Shown one piece after another: positions 20,001 to 28,835 of a stretch of 64,000 bases of DNA. How positions within the stretch are numbered: the first letter of the stretch is position 1; the number at the start of each line of letters is the position of its first letter. The translations under genes were made by a program, and so were the position numbers. The DNA lies in NCBI GenBank assembly GCA_022709905.1, contig JAKLHY010000022.1, positions 35,314 through 99,313 on the forward strand. The letters run 5' to 3'. The stretch is from Verrucomicrobiota bacterium (GTDB lineage: Bacteria > Verrucomicrobiota > Verrucomicrobiia > Limisphaerales > UBA1319). Under the pieces are notes generated by a model. That model searched no databases. It was not told the origin of the DNA and was given only the letters and a program-made list of their open reading frames with translations.

Positions 20001-23000
20001 AAGGCCACCCGGAAATCCTCTTGCGATTGCATGGCAACTGGATCGAGGCGACCAACGCCTGGAATCCTCCTGAAAACCTCGGCACACCCGGGCTGCGCAA
20101 CAGCCGCGCGGTTTTGAATGCCGGTCCGGCGATCAGTCGGGTCAATCACTCGCCCGCCTTGCCGGCAGCCAACCAGGCCGTGACCATCACCGCCCAGGTC
20201 AATGATCCGGACGGCCTCGCGATGCTCATTCTGAACTATCGCATCGATCCATCAACCAACCTCACCCGCGTGCCAATGGTGAATAACGGGGCGGGCTGCT
20301 TCAGCACGACATTGCCAGGCCAATCCGCCGGCAAACTCGCAGCCTTCCATATCACCGCCGCCGATGCCAGCTCCAATCTGGCGACCAGCCAGTTCCCCGA
20401 AGACGCCCCGCGTCGTGAGTGCCTCGTCCTTTTTGGCGACACACAACCCGCCGGCAACCTGGGAGCCTACCACCTTTGGATCACCCAGGCCACAGCCACC
20501 GAATGGGCCCGCCGGGAAAAGAACAGCAACAAACCGCTGGACGGCACGTTTGTCTATGGCAATCACCGGGTAATCTACAATATCGGCACCCTCTACAGTG
20601 GCAGCCCGTTTCACACCGGCTCCTACAATGGGCCCATGGGAAATACCTGTGATTATATCGCCAACTTTCCCTCCGACGATCCTCTGCTCGGAGCCACCGA
20701 TTTTGTCCTGGCCACGGTGGGCAACCTCGCCAATGACAACACCGCACAGCGGGAACAGGTCGCGTTCTGGATGCTCAACCAAATGGGCCTGCCTTACCTC
20801 CATCGGCGATATGTCCATGTCTACGTCAACGGCCAACGCCGCAGCACGATCTATGAGGACTGCCAGCAACCCAACAGCGACGTCATCCAGGAATGGTTCT
20901 CCAACGATCCCGCCGGCCAGCTCTTTAAAATTGAGGACTGGTTCGAGTTCGACGATGCCGGGAGTGGATTCAACAGCGTGGACGCCACCTTGCAGCGTTT
21001 CACCACCACAGGGGGCCTCTTGAATACCGCCCGATACCGATGGAACTGGCGCAAGCGCGCCGTGCAGGATTCCGCCAATCATTACGCCGATTTTCTGGCC
21101 ATGGTCGAGGCCGTCAACGCCCCCAACAATGTCTACACCGACCGGGTTCTGGGGAGCATCGATGTCGATCAATGGATGCGAACCTTCGCCACCGAACATG
21201 TGTTCGGCAACTGGGACAGCTACGGCCATCGCCGCGGAAAAAACATGTACACCTACAAACCGCAACAGGGCCGCTGGCAAATGATCACCTGGGACAACGA
21301 CTGGGTCCTGGGAGCCAACAGCGATAGCCCCACCGAAAATCTCTTTGTCAACAACGACCCCACCATCGACCGAATGTATCAGCATCCGCCCTTCCGCCGT
21401 ATGTATTATCGGGCGCTCTACGACGCGACCCAGGCCGCGCTGGCGGAGGCCAAGGTCGGACCCTGGATGGACGCCCGGTATGCCGGGCTCCGAGCCAATA
21501 ATGTCAACGTCAGTTCTCCCACCGAGATCAAGAACTGGATCAATCAGCGTCGCGCCTATGTTCAGCAGCAACTGGCGGCGGTCAACGCGAGTTTTGCGAT
21601 CACCTCCAATGGCGGTCAGAATTTTACGACCAACAAAAGCCTGATCACCCTGGCGGGCACCGCTCCGGTCGGCATCAAAACCATCGAGGTCAATAACATC
21701 GCCTATCCCGTCACCTGGATTTCGGTGACGGAATGGACCCTTTCCCTCCCCCTGGCGTCCGGGTCCAATCTGCTCACGATCAAGGGCTATGACACGCAAG
21801 GCAATCTCTACGCCAACGCCACGGATTCCGTGAGCATCAACAACACCAGCGTGCCGGATCCGGCGCTCGACAACGTGGTGATCAACGAAATCATGTATCA
21901 TCCGGCGCTGCCGGGGGCGGGCTATGTCGAATTGTTTAACCGCTCCACCAGCACCACTTATGATTTGTCCTCCTGGCGATTGAACGGGGTGGATTTCGTG
22001 TTTCCGGAAGGCATTCTGCTGAAGCCCCAGAATTACCTTCTGGTGATTGAAGACTCCCTGGTTTTTAGCCAGGTGTATGGTGTGAACCTGCCGGTTTGCG
22101 GCCAATACTCAGGCGCGCTGGATCGAGGAGGCGAGACCTTAACCCTCCTCAAACCAGGATCGATTCCGACCGAGGAATTTCGAATTGACGAAGTCACCTA
22201 CGATGACCGCACTCCCTGGCCAACGGTCGCCGACGGCCTCGGGCCCTCCCTGCAGTTGATCGACGCCGCCCAGGACAATAATCGTGTCGCCAATTGGGCC
22301 GCATCATCTACAAACGCGCCGGTTCGCTTTACTCCTGGCAGCGCGAATTCTCTGCGGGCATCTCTGCCGGCCATGCCAACTCTCTGGCTGAATGAAGTCC
22401 ACGCCCAAAACCTCACCGGCCCCGTCACAGCCGCCGGTCAGCGCGAGCCCTGGATCGAGCTCCATAACTCAGGCACATCACCCGTCAGTCTCAGTCAGTT
22501 CTATCTGACGGATGATTACGCGCAGCCGCAGCGATGGAACTTCCCGGCCACCGCGGTCTTGAACCCGGGACAGTTCGCCATCGTCTGGTGTGATGGCCAG
22601 ACCCAGGGCGCCACCACCGAATGGCATGCGAATTTCTCCCTCGCACCCGAAAGCGGTTCCGTGGCCTTGGTCCGGCTTCAGAACGGACAACCGGCCGTGC
22701 TGGATTATCTCAACTACGACCAGGTGGTCGCGGACTATTCCTATGGCGCATACCCCGATGGACAACGCAAGAACCTGAGAACTTTCCACACCTTCACGCC
22801 CGCCGCGCCCAACAATCCCGCGGATCCCCCCGCTCAAATCATGATCAACGAATGGATGGCCAGCAATAGCGGTGTTCTGGCCGACCCCGCTGACGGCCAA
22901 TTCGACGATTGGTTCGAACTCTATAACGGCGGTCAAAATATCGTCGATCTTTCCCGGTTTTTCCTGACCGATAATCCCACCAATACCACCAAGTTCCAAA

Positions 23001-26000
23001 TCCCTCATGGCACCCGGATTGCCCCCGGCGCCTTTCTGCTGATCTGGGCCGACGAAGATACCGAACAAAACCGGGAACCCGACGAAATCCACGCCAATTT
23101 CAAACTCAGCCAAACCGGGGAATACCTCGGACTGTTTTCTCCCCAAGGCCAATTAATCAATGAGGTAACCTTCGGTCCTCAAACCAATAACATCAGCCAG
23201 GGACGCTGGCCCGATGGTCATCCGTCCAGCCTTTTCTTCATGTCCTCTCCCACGCCTCGCGCCGCTAATGTCGTCCCGGGCTCCACCGCGACCAACGCCG
23301 CTCCCATCCTGGCAAAATTGGATGATCAAATCGTCAATGAGAATCATGCGCTCACCTTCGTGGCCACAGCAACCGATGAGGATCTTCCCGCGCAGCGCCT
23401 GACCTTTAGCCTCGATCCGGGCGCTCCAGCCGGCGCCACCATCCAGCCCGCAACCGGCCAGTTCAGTTGGGTGCCTTCCGAAGCCCAAGGGCCCGGCCTC
23501 CATACCGTCTCCGTTCGGGTCACCGACAATGGCACCCCCGCCCGCTCCGCAAGCCAGTCATTCAATGTCACGGTAAATGAGGTCAATGCATCACCTCTCC
23601 TGACTCCCATCGGAATCCAGTACGCCACCGAAGGACAGAAACTCCAGTTCTCCGTTCCCGTCAATGATCCCGATCTCCCCCCCCAGATCCTCACCTTCGG
23701 CCTTGAAGGCGGCGCACCGGAGGGCGCCTCGGTCCATCCTGTCACGGGTCTTTTCACCTGGACACCGACTCAAACTCAAGTGCCCAGCACCAACCAGGTC
23801 ATCTTCCGAATTACTGACAACGGCAATCCACCCTTGAGCGCGGTCCAAACGGTCACCGTCATTGCTTCCGCCGGAAACCATCCTCCGGTCTTCCCCGCTC
23901 TTGCGGATCAAACGTTCGATGAAATGACCGCCTTCAGCATTCGAATGAGCGCCACAGATATCGACCCCGGCCAGACACTGACCTACACCATCGAGGCCGG
24001 CGCCCAGGCCGGCATGGACCTCAATCCCGCCACCGGCGTATTCACCTGGACACCAACCGAAGCCCAAGGTCCTGCCACCAACGCCATCACCATTAAAGCC
24101 ACCGATAACGGCTCTCCCAACTTGAGCGCGAGCCAAATCCTTCGTCTCCTGGTTCGGGAAGTCAATCGTCCACCGATCATCACCGGTCCCAACGAATGTT
24201 CTGTTGCCGCAGGATCCACCCTGTCCCTTTCCCTGAGCGCCACTGATCCGGATTCTCCGGCCAACTCGCTCTCATTCAGCCTGGAAGCCGGCTTCCCCGC
24301 AGGCATGACGCTGAACGCCAGCTCCGGACTCCTGACATGGGTTGCCCCGATCCATCTTGCGAACACAACCCAAGAGGTCGGCGTCCGGGTAACGGACAAC
24401 GGCATCCCCGCGGCCAGCGACCTCCTGAACCTCACCGTGCGGGTGATGCCGCCGGAACGATGGCGGTATGTCACAGTCACCGGCGCCGGTAGCGCTTCCC
24501 TCCTCTACGTATACCTGGATAAACCGGGCGATGCCTACATTGACGACCTCAGGCTCGTAGCGGGGCAGACCGCCGAAGTCGGAATCAACCTGCTCAAGAA
24601 CGGGGATTTCGAATCCGCGCTGACCGAAGGCTGGACGCTCTCGCCTAACCACGCGAACTCGCGTCTCACCTCGACTCCCCGGCACTCGGGCGCCAACAGC
24701 CTCCACCTGATCGCGTCCAGCGAAGGCGCCACGCGAGACTCCTCGATCTATCAACTGATCGTCCCGGCTTTGTCGCAAAACACAAATTACACGTTAAGCT
24801 TCTGGTGTCTGCCGGGCACGAACCAGGTCAATCTGATGGTGCGCCTTTCAGGAAACGGCATCGTCAGCAGTAATAACCTCGTGCCTCTGGTCAATCAGCC
24901 CCCCGTGCTTTCCGCAATTCCTGACCTGGAGGCTCAACCGGGTGAGACCCTCGCCTTTGTCGCCGCGGCAAGCGATCCGGATCCGGAGCAGACCCTGCTG
25001 TTCAGCCTCGAGCCCGGCGCCCCGGCCGGCGCCATCATCACGACAGACGGCCGGTTCAGCTGGACACCCTCCACCAACCAGGCCAATGCCACTCACACCA
25101 TCACGGTTCGGGTCACGGACAACGGATCGCCCGCTCAAACTGCCGTGCGGTCCTTTAGCGTCCGGGTTGCTCCGTCGTTGCCATGGCGTTATGTCAGCGT
25201 GACCGGCACTGCCAGCTCATCCACGCTCTATGTTTATCTCGATCAGGCCGGAGAAGCTTATATCGACGACTTGAAACTGGTCGCGGGCAGCGTCCCCGAA
25301 ACCGGAACCAACCTGATTCAGAACGGAGATTTCGAATCCGCTTTGAGTGGATCTTGGACCGTCTCCGCCAACCATTCCGGCTCTCGCCTGTCAACGGAGG
25401 TTCGACACGGGGGAAGCTCCAGCCTGCGCCTGGTCGCCTCCAGTGGGGGCAGCAGCCGGAGTTCCTCGATCTACCAGGAATTCTCGCCTGCGCTCACCCC
25501 CAATGCCACCTATACCCTGAGTTATTGGTGTCTCTCCGCCAGCAACAATTTGAATCTGATCGTGCGGTTGTCAGGTAACGGCATCGTCAGCAGCAATGCC
25601 TTCACCCCCAACCTCAACCATGCCCCCACCCTGTCCGCCATCTCCGACTTCACCCTCCTGGCGGGTAGAACCCTCGCTTTCCTTGCCCAGGCCAGCGATC
25701 CCGATCCCGAGCAGGACCTCAGTTTCAGCCTGGAAACCGGCGCCCCCGCCGGCGCCAGCATCACGACCGACGGACGGTTCTCCTGGAACATCAGTCCTGA
25801 CCAGCCTCCCAGATCCTATCCGATCACCGTTCGCGTCCAGGACAATGGATCTCCCAGGCTGTCGGATACCGACTCCTTCATGGTCACAGTCAAACGACTG
25901 GAAGATTATTGGATCACCGGAGTGTCCTACGATGCAAAAGGCAATCTGACGCTCCAATGGCGCAGCGATCCCGGCGCCACGTACATCGTCCAGTACAAAA

Positions 26001-26125
26001 ACAACCTCTTCGACAAGGAATGGAGCGATGCCACGGAATTCACCGTCCCAACCGAGTTGGGCAGCTACACCGATTCCCTTCCCGTCGTCACCCAACGGTT
26101 CTACCGAATCCGGAGAGTCGATTAG
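17057..26125 (+). CDS. Giant secreted CotH-kinase / lamin-tail / He_PIG multidomain protein
   Basis: This is a protein of about 3,022 residues; the ATG at 17057 precedes a good signal peptide (ending VSVFAQ). Domains by nucleotide: PA14-like 17160-17630; Ig-like 17640-17895; SbsA-type Ig 17910-18195; three lamin-tail domains 18260-19660 (INEIxYHP type); carbohydrate-binding-like 19690-20090; CotH-type kinase 20430-21560 (REQVAFWMLNQ, YVHVYVNGQ, WDNDWVLG); three more lamin-tail domains 21880-23270; four He_PIG/cadherin-like repeats 23300-24450; and two tandem units each combining an NGDFE domain with a He_PIG domain. The last 75 residues (TLQWRSDPGATYIVQYK, then FYRIRR) are the shared C-terminal module. 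CotH proteins phosphorylate proteins in Bacillus spore coats; the substrate here is unknown. Probably a surface or secreted adhesin-like protein. Confidence 0.88.
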   Translation: MNHHTEIVKNRIASLLSVVIFCLVGVSVFAQTQGVLRQVYSGIPGTLLRDLTQNPNFPNNPTSESILSDFFEAPIDVEDNYGQRLMALITPPVTGNYTFWISGDDESALYLSTDDQPANKTLIARVPGWTPSRVWNWDPQQQSASISLQSGRKYYIEALMKEGSGGDNLAVRWQLPNGSIEEPIPGSRLQVYGMGPPIIVQPPASQTVFEGAQAVFSVQANRTTGMSYQWQKNGVNISGATSASLTVFEVRLSESGTRYRCVLVNAQGSVTSNEALLTVLPDTTPPVLEGVTALGDPDTITVLFSEPVEASSAQQNTHYTLNNGASVKSAMFAGDTRTIVLKTSPLEPGIQYVLSVSHVRDRATTPNTISPGSQRSFTLSYAPLDMSLVVGNREPLGPSSRRTGLVISEIMYHPADRADGRRIEFVELYNTQDWPEDLSGFRLLGDVDFVFPEGTSLAARSFLVVAAVPADIRTVYGINNVVGPYTGNLANDNGSVGLRTKTGAVLLEVAYSSHPPYPMSADGAGHSLVLSRPSWGENHPQAWMASALSGGSPGTAEPTPANPYRTVVINEFLAHTDLPDLDFVEFYNYSAQAVSLEGCIITDDPATSRFVVPTGTVIPPLGHIAWDESQLGFRLSSAGEHLFLLAPGKNYVIDAIEFGATANGISTGRFPDGHPAFQELTLKTPGTANSRPLSRNIVINEIQYHPLSGDNDDEFIELFNKGSQAVDIGGWAFVDGIEFTFPPSSVIPANGYVVVAKNATRLRGQHPYLNTANSYGDFSGSLANGGERVALAMPHPVVVTNIHGILTTNYDYVVVDEVTYGDGGRWGQWSDGGGSSLELKDARSDNRLAANWTDSDESTKASWMTVQYTGTLDNGNGAANSLQILALGAGEFLVDDIEVFRSGGPNLVVNPGFDNGLDGWVPQGNHNDSAIDSTGGTGNGRCLHVRATGRGDTGANRIRTPLSSSLSSGNQATLRAKVRWLKGHPEILLRLHGNWIEATNAWNPPENLGTPGLRNSRAVLNAGPAISRVNHSPALPAANQAVTITAQVNDPDGLAMLILNYRIDPSTNLTRVPMVNNGAGCFSTTLPGQSAGKLAAFHITAADASSNLATSQFPEDAPRRECLVLFGDTQPAGNLGAYHLWITQATATEWARREKNSNKPLDGTFVYGNHRVIYNIGTLYSGSPFHTGSYNGPMGNTCDYIANFPSDDPLLGATDFVLATVGNLANDNTAQREQVAFWMLNQMGLPYLHRRYVHVYVNGQRRSTIYEDCQQPNSDVIQEWFSNDPAGQLFKIEDWFEFDDAGSGFNSVDATLQRFTTTGGLLNTARYRWNWRKRAVQDSANHYADFLAMVEAVNAPNNVYTDRVLGSIDVDQWMRTFATEHVFGNWDSYGHRRGKNMYTYKPQQGRWQMITWDNDWVLGANSDSPTENLFVNNDPTIDRMYQHPPFRRMYYRALYDATQAALAEAKVGPWMDARYAGLRANNVNVSSPTEIKNWINQRRAYVQQQLAAVNASFAITSNGGQNFTTNKSLITLAGTAPVGIKTIEVNNIAYPVTWISVTEWTLSLPLASGSNLLTIKGYDTQGNLYANATDSVSINNTSVPDPALDNVVINEIMYHPALPGAGYVELFNRSTSTTYDLSSWRLNGVDFVFPEGILLKPQNYLLVIEDSLVFSQVYGVNLPVCGQYSGALDRGGETLTLLKPGSIPTEEFRIDEVTYDDRTPWPTVADGLGPSLQLIDAAQDNNRVANWAASSTNAPVRFTPGSANSLRASLPAMPTLWLNEVHAQNLTGPVTAAGQREPWIELHNSGTSPVSLSQFYLTDDYAQPQRWNFPATAVLNPGQFAIVWCDGQTQGATTEWHANFSLAPESGSVALVRLQNGQPAVLDYLNYDQVVADYSYGAYPDGQRKNLRTFHTFTPAAPNNPADPPAQIMINEWMASNSGVLADPADGQFDDWFELYNGGQNIVDLSRFFLTDNPTNTTKFQIPHGTRIAPGAFLLIWADEDTEQNREPDEIHANFKLSQTGEYLGLFSPQGQLINEVTFGPQTNNISQGRWPDGHPSSLFFMSSPTPRAANVVPGSTATNAAPILAKLDDQIVNENHALTFVATATDEDLPAQRLTFSLDPGAPAGATIQPATGQFSWVPSEAQGPGLHTVSVRVTDNGTPARSASQSFNVTVNEVNASPLLTPIGIQYATEGQKLQFSVPVNDPDLPPQILTFGLEGGAPEGASVHPVTGLFTWTPTQTQVPSTNQVIFRITDNGNPPLSAVQTVTVIASAGNHPPVFPALADQTFDEMTAFSIRMSATDIDPGQTLTYTIEAGAQAGMDLNPATGVFTWTPTEAQGPATNAITIKATDNGSPNLSASQILRLLVREVNRPPIITGPNECSVAAGSTLSLSLSATDPDSPANSLSFSLEAGFPAGMTLNASSGLLTWVAPIHLANTTQEVGVRVTDNGIPAASDLLNLTVRVMPPERWRYVTVTGAGSASLLYVYLDKPGDAYIDDLRLVAGQTAEVGINLLKNGDFESALTEGWTLSPNHANSRLTSTPRHSGANSLHLIASSEGATRDSSIYQLIVPALSQNTNYTLSFWCLPGTNQVNLMVRLSGNGIVSSNNLVPLVNQPPVLSAIPDLEAQPGETLAFVAAASDPDPEQTLLFSLEPGAPAGAIITTDGRFSWTPSTNQANATHTITVRVTDNGSPAQTAVRSFSVRVAPSLPWRYVSVTGTASSSTLYVYLDQAGEAYIDDLKLVAGSVPETGTNLIQNGDFESALSGSWTVSANHSGSRLSTEVRHGGSSSLRLVASSGGSSRSSSIYQEFSPALTPNATYTLSYWCLSASNNLNLIVRLSGNGIVSSNAFTPNLNHAPTLSAISDFTLLAGRTLAFLAQASDPDPEQDLSFSLETGAPAGASITTDGRFSWNISPDQPPRSYPITVRVQDNGSPRLSDTDSFMVTVKRLEDYWITGVSYDAKGNLTLQWRSDPGATYIVQYKNNLFDKEWSDATEFTVPTELGSYTDSLPVVTQRFYRIRRVD
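24461..25900. repeat. In-frame tandem repeat of a 241-residue unit within the giant gene
   Basis: Unit 1 begins at WRYVTVTG (24461) and unit 2 at WRYVSVTG (25184), an offset of 723 bases, exactly 241 codons. Each unit holds a YVYLDxxGxAYIDDLxLVAG segment, an NGDFESAL domain, a LSGNGIVSSN segment and a He_PIG domain. The copies are clearly homologous but diverged, so this is an old duplication rather than an assembly artefact. Confidence 0.85.
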
Positions 26126-26283
26126 AGTATAAGCGGATTGTTTGAGGTTTATATAGACCGTCACAAGCCCACGATGCCGGGTCAGGTGAGTGCCCCCGTT
26201 AAAGCCTCTCTGTGCCCTCGGTGTGCTCTGTGGTGAAAACTTCCGTTTCTTTTATCCACCAGAGCGCCAATCTCACCCGTCAC

Positions 26284-27420
26284 CTACTGTCGCTCCGCCC
26301 AAGCAAGGATGGCCGGATAAAAGTCACCGAGTGCCTTCCCCGGAGGACCCAGACGGTGCAAACGCAGCAATTCTTCGCTGAATTCGCCGAATCGCCCAAA
26401 CTTCCGTCCGTTGACCATCTGATCCACGATCCGCGTCTTAACGGCCTGAAGGGTATCCGGGCTGTATGTATCCTGCGCGTAGAGGAGAAACACCGTCCAA
26501 GTCATGTACTCGTTGAAAACAAATTCCGGTCTCGGGTAGCTGTCAGCGTTCTCCGAGCTGCTCCATTTTCCGAGATCGCCGAAAGCCCGCTTCACCCTCG
26601 GCAAAAACTCGGCAGTGATGGGGTTGATATAATGGTGGTCAATTTCGGTGAAGACGGACTTCGCAAGCAGGGCATCGCCAACCGGATCGTCGTCTTCTCC
26701 AGGCTCGCCAGGGCCGCAAACGAACATAAACGTTTCCCGCACACCGTTCGTCTCGAATCCGCACGTTTCATGCGAACTTCCGAGCAGCGGAGAAAAAACG
26801 ATCCGAAAGCGATAACTCCGAACGGGGCTGCGCGATTCAAGCCAGGCACCCATGCGCCGCAAAGGCGCCTTCCGCTCATAGCGCTGGATTTGATCGCGAT
26901 AATACGAAAGGTTTTCACGATAGAACTTCCTGAAACCGCTGACGGCCGCAAAGTCCTCGGCCAGGATGCGGTGCTTGCCGAACAGGTCGGGCGTTCGCAT
27001 CGGCGGATAAAGCCCGCCATGGACAATCTTTTCGTCATGGAATCGATAACAGATGCTGTTGTCGCGAAAGAAGTAAGTGTAGTTGCGGTGCAGATCGGGC
27101 TCCCGGATGAGCGGATGATCTTTGAAGGAAAGAAAATGCCGCAAGACACGTTCGTAGTAGAGCCCGTGTTTGTCCACGCGATTCGGATGCTTTAAGCCCT
27201 CGTCTGAGACGGCGATCGCGACATTGGCCAACTCAAACATCTCAGGAATCTCGATCAGCACATCCGGCCCGTTCTTCCCGGGGGAATCTCCAGCCCTCGA
27301 TCGAGCGTCTGTCGGCGCTTCTTGAGGTGTCTCGGAAGCGCATGCTGTGGTCAGCACCAAGGCACAGAAGAGAACCACTACGAGTGAGACTGCTGGCGAT
27401 ACAGTCGTCAGGGATTTCAT
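26284..27420 (-). CDS. DUF4932-like exported protein
   Basis: This 378-residue protein has an N-terminal hydrophobic segment ending in LTTACAS, which could be a signal peptide or weak lipobox. The body has EIPEMFELANVAIAVSD near residue 58 and FTEIDHHYINP near 265. The latter His-rich motif recalls the DUF4932 family (possible zinc-metallopeptidase-like proteins), but I cannot confirm this by alignment. It lies downstream of the AlbA_2 ATPase gene on the same strand, separated by 242 bases that include a perfect hairpin, so it is probably a separate unit. Confidence 0.6.
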   Translation of the reverse strand: MKSLTTVSPAVSLVVVLFCALVLTTACASETPQEAPTDARSRAGDSPGKNGPDVLIEIPEMFELANVAIAVSDEGLKHPNRVDKHGLYYERVLRHFLSFKDHPLIREPDLHRNYTYFFRDNSICYRFHDEKIVHGGLYPPMRTPDLFGKHRILAEDFAAVSGFRKFYRENLSYYRDQIQRYERKAPLRRMGAWLESRSPVRSYRFRIVFSPLLGSSHETCGFETNGVRETFMFVCGPGEPGEDDDPVGDALLAKSVFTEIDHHYINPITAEFLPRVKRAFGDLGKWSSSENADSYPRPEFVFNEYMTWTVFLLYAQDTYSPDTLQAVKTRIVDQMVNGRKFGRFGEFSEELLRLHRLGPPGKALGDFYPAILAWAERQ

Positions 27421-27570
27421 CAGATTTTGCTTATATCACCATTCGTCGTAACGCGTCCAGCTCTTGCCCTCCGAAGCGGCGGCACCGGAGAGACAGCAAA
27501 AGAACAGCACGCCCTGAAGGAGATGTCGCTTGGCAATCATATCTTCATCTCTGACACGATCCTCGGTGAG

Positions 27571-27597
27571 TTCAAGAAGGAAACGTTCCTTCTTGAA
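27571..27597. terminator. Perfect 12-bp inverted repeat, possible terminator
   Basis: Bases 27571-27582 and 27586-27597 are exact inverted complements (TTCAAGAAGGAA and its reverse complement) with a three-base spacer. It lies 66 bases beyond the stop of the AlbA_2 gene on the minus strand and upstream of the DUF4932-like gene. There is no obvious U-tract, so it could be a terminator, a processing hairpin or a dimeric protein site. Confidence 0.5.
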
Positions 27598-27662
27598 TTG
27601 AGAAATGCTTCAGGGCGAATGACGCTATCAGACAAAGAAGTGGATACGGAGGAGGTCGGCCA

Positions 27663-28835
27663 TCATTCAGCCTTTCGAGGGATTCGCGCGGTGAACAGGT
27701 TGTCCCCCTGGTTCGACTCCAGTTGTAGGTCAGGCACGGCGGCCAAGGCACGGCGGATGCCGGTGCCGATGCCACGGTATGGTAGTTCCTTGGTAGCAAA
27801 TGAGGCAATGAGAGGATTGCGGATAACGGAAACGCCGTTGCGGATGTTCTCCACGGTCAGGTTGTTTGGGAGCATGCCGGGGCTTATCAGTTCGACCCGA
27901 TTGTCGAAAATCATGACTTTCCATGGCGCAGAGATGAAGTAATCACGGTGGAGGAGCATGTTCACCACGAGTTCTTCCAGCGCGGCGACAGGAATCTCGA
28001 TGTCACCTTCGGTATTGAACCCCTTTTCGCCCTGCAACCGGCGAAGATTGCGGGTCAGGAAAGACATGGTGCCCTTGTGCATGTCCCGCAGGCAGCCGGC
28101 GATGTCCTCGCTGTCCCGGTACTTGTCGCCTGCCGGATCGTTGCCGACGAAAGAGACGCCCTTGACGACACATGCAGGCCGGTATCGTTGCGGATTCCGT
28201 CCGAAGACCAGGAGACCAGCCAAGTTCAGACTTCCTTCGCGCGCCAGTCCGAGGTTGTTCAGTAGTTGGCCAGTTGTGATGCCATCCTTCTCCAAGACCG
28301 CATCCAGGCTCTGTTCGTAGCGCCTTACAAAAAACTCGCCAAGATGGTCGGTGTCCAGATCGCCAGTGGTCGTGCCGTCAACCGGAAGCTCGTCGGCGTG
28401 GATCAGAAGCGACGCCTGTAACATCTGCTGTATCTCCTCCCTGGCCGTAATCCTTCGCTTGTCAGCTCCTGACTTGATCCAATACGCGCCGCTCTTGTCG
28501 GAATAGGGCTTCGAGACACCCTCTGAAATCAGCACCGCAAGGACCAAGCGGTTGTCTTCGCCGACTCGATGGATTTCGGTCTTCGGGTAGATGGACGGTC
28601 GGACCTTATCGTTTGCGGCATCGCTTAGTTGCCCGTTGATGGCCCGAACATCCTCGTTGGTCAGGCCGGTCACCTGTCCGTCATCGTCCACGCCAAACAA
28701 GATGGCGCCCCCCATGCCGTTGGAGAAGGCGACCATCTCCTCGGCCAAGTTTTTGGCACCGATGGGCTCGCGCTTGAATTGCGTCCGGCTGTCTTCGCCG
28801 CGACCGATGATCTCGATGAGTTCTATTGTTTCCAT
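27663..28835 (-). CDS. AlbA_2-domain protein with C-terminal HATPase-like region
   Basis: This 390-residue protein has an N-terminal Schlafen-type AlbA_2 domain (residues about 10-125: EDSRTQFKRE, FSNGMGGAILFGVDDDG, SDKSGAYWIKSGADKR). The C-terminal part is the ATP-binding (HATPase_c_4) region usual in this architecture (ALEELVVNMLLHRDYF, VELISPGMLPNNLTVENI, GIGTGIRRAL). Such proteins are often annotated as transcriptional regulators and are common in defence loci. Its start overlaps the 3' end of the PHP-ATPase gene by 13 bases, which implies translational coupling and shared function. The role in the cassette is inferred from context only. Confidence 0.88.
   Translation of the reverse strand: METIELIEIIGRGEDSRTQFKREPIGAKNLAEEMVAFSNGMGGAILFGVDDDGQVTGLTNEDVRAINGQLSDAANDKVRPSIYPKTEIHRVGEDNRLVLAVLISEGVSKPYSDKSGAYWIKSGADKRRITAREEIQQMLQASLLIHADELPVDGTTTGDLDTDHLGEFFVRRYEQSLDAVLEKDGITTGQLLNNLGLAREGSLNLAGLLVFGRNPQRYRPACVVKGVSFVGNDPAGDKYRDSEDIAGCLRDMHKGTMSFLTRNLRRLQGEKGFNTEGDIEIPVAALEELVVNMLLHRDYFISAPWKVMIFDNRVELISPGMLPNNLTVENIRNGVSVIRNPLIASFATKELPYRGIGTGIRRALAAVPDLQLESNQGDNLFTARIPRKAE

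Noticed and set aside
20252..22105. A 617-codon minus-strand open frame
   Set aside because: It is the antisense of the CotH region of the giant gene, rich in G, V, H and R with no motif; the plus strand has clear domains.
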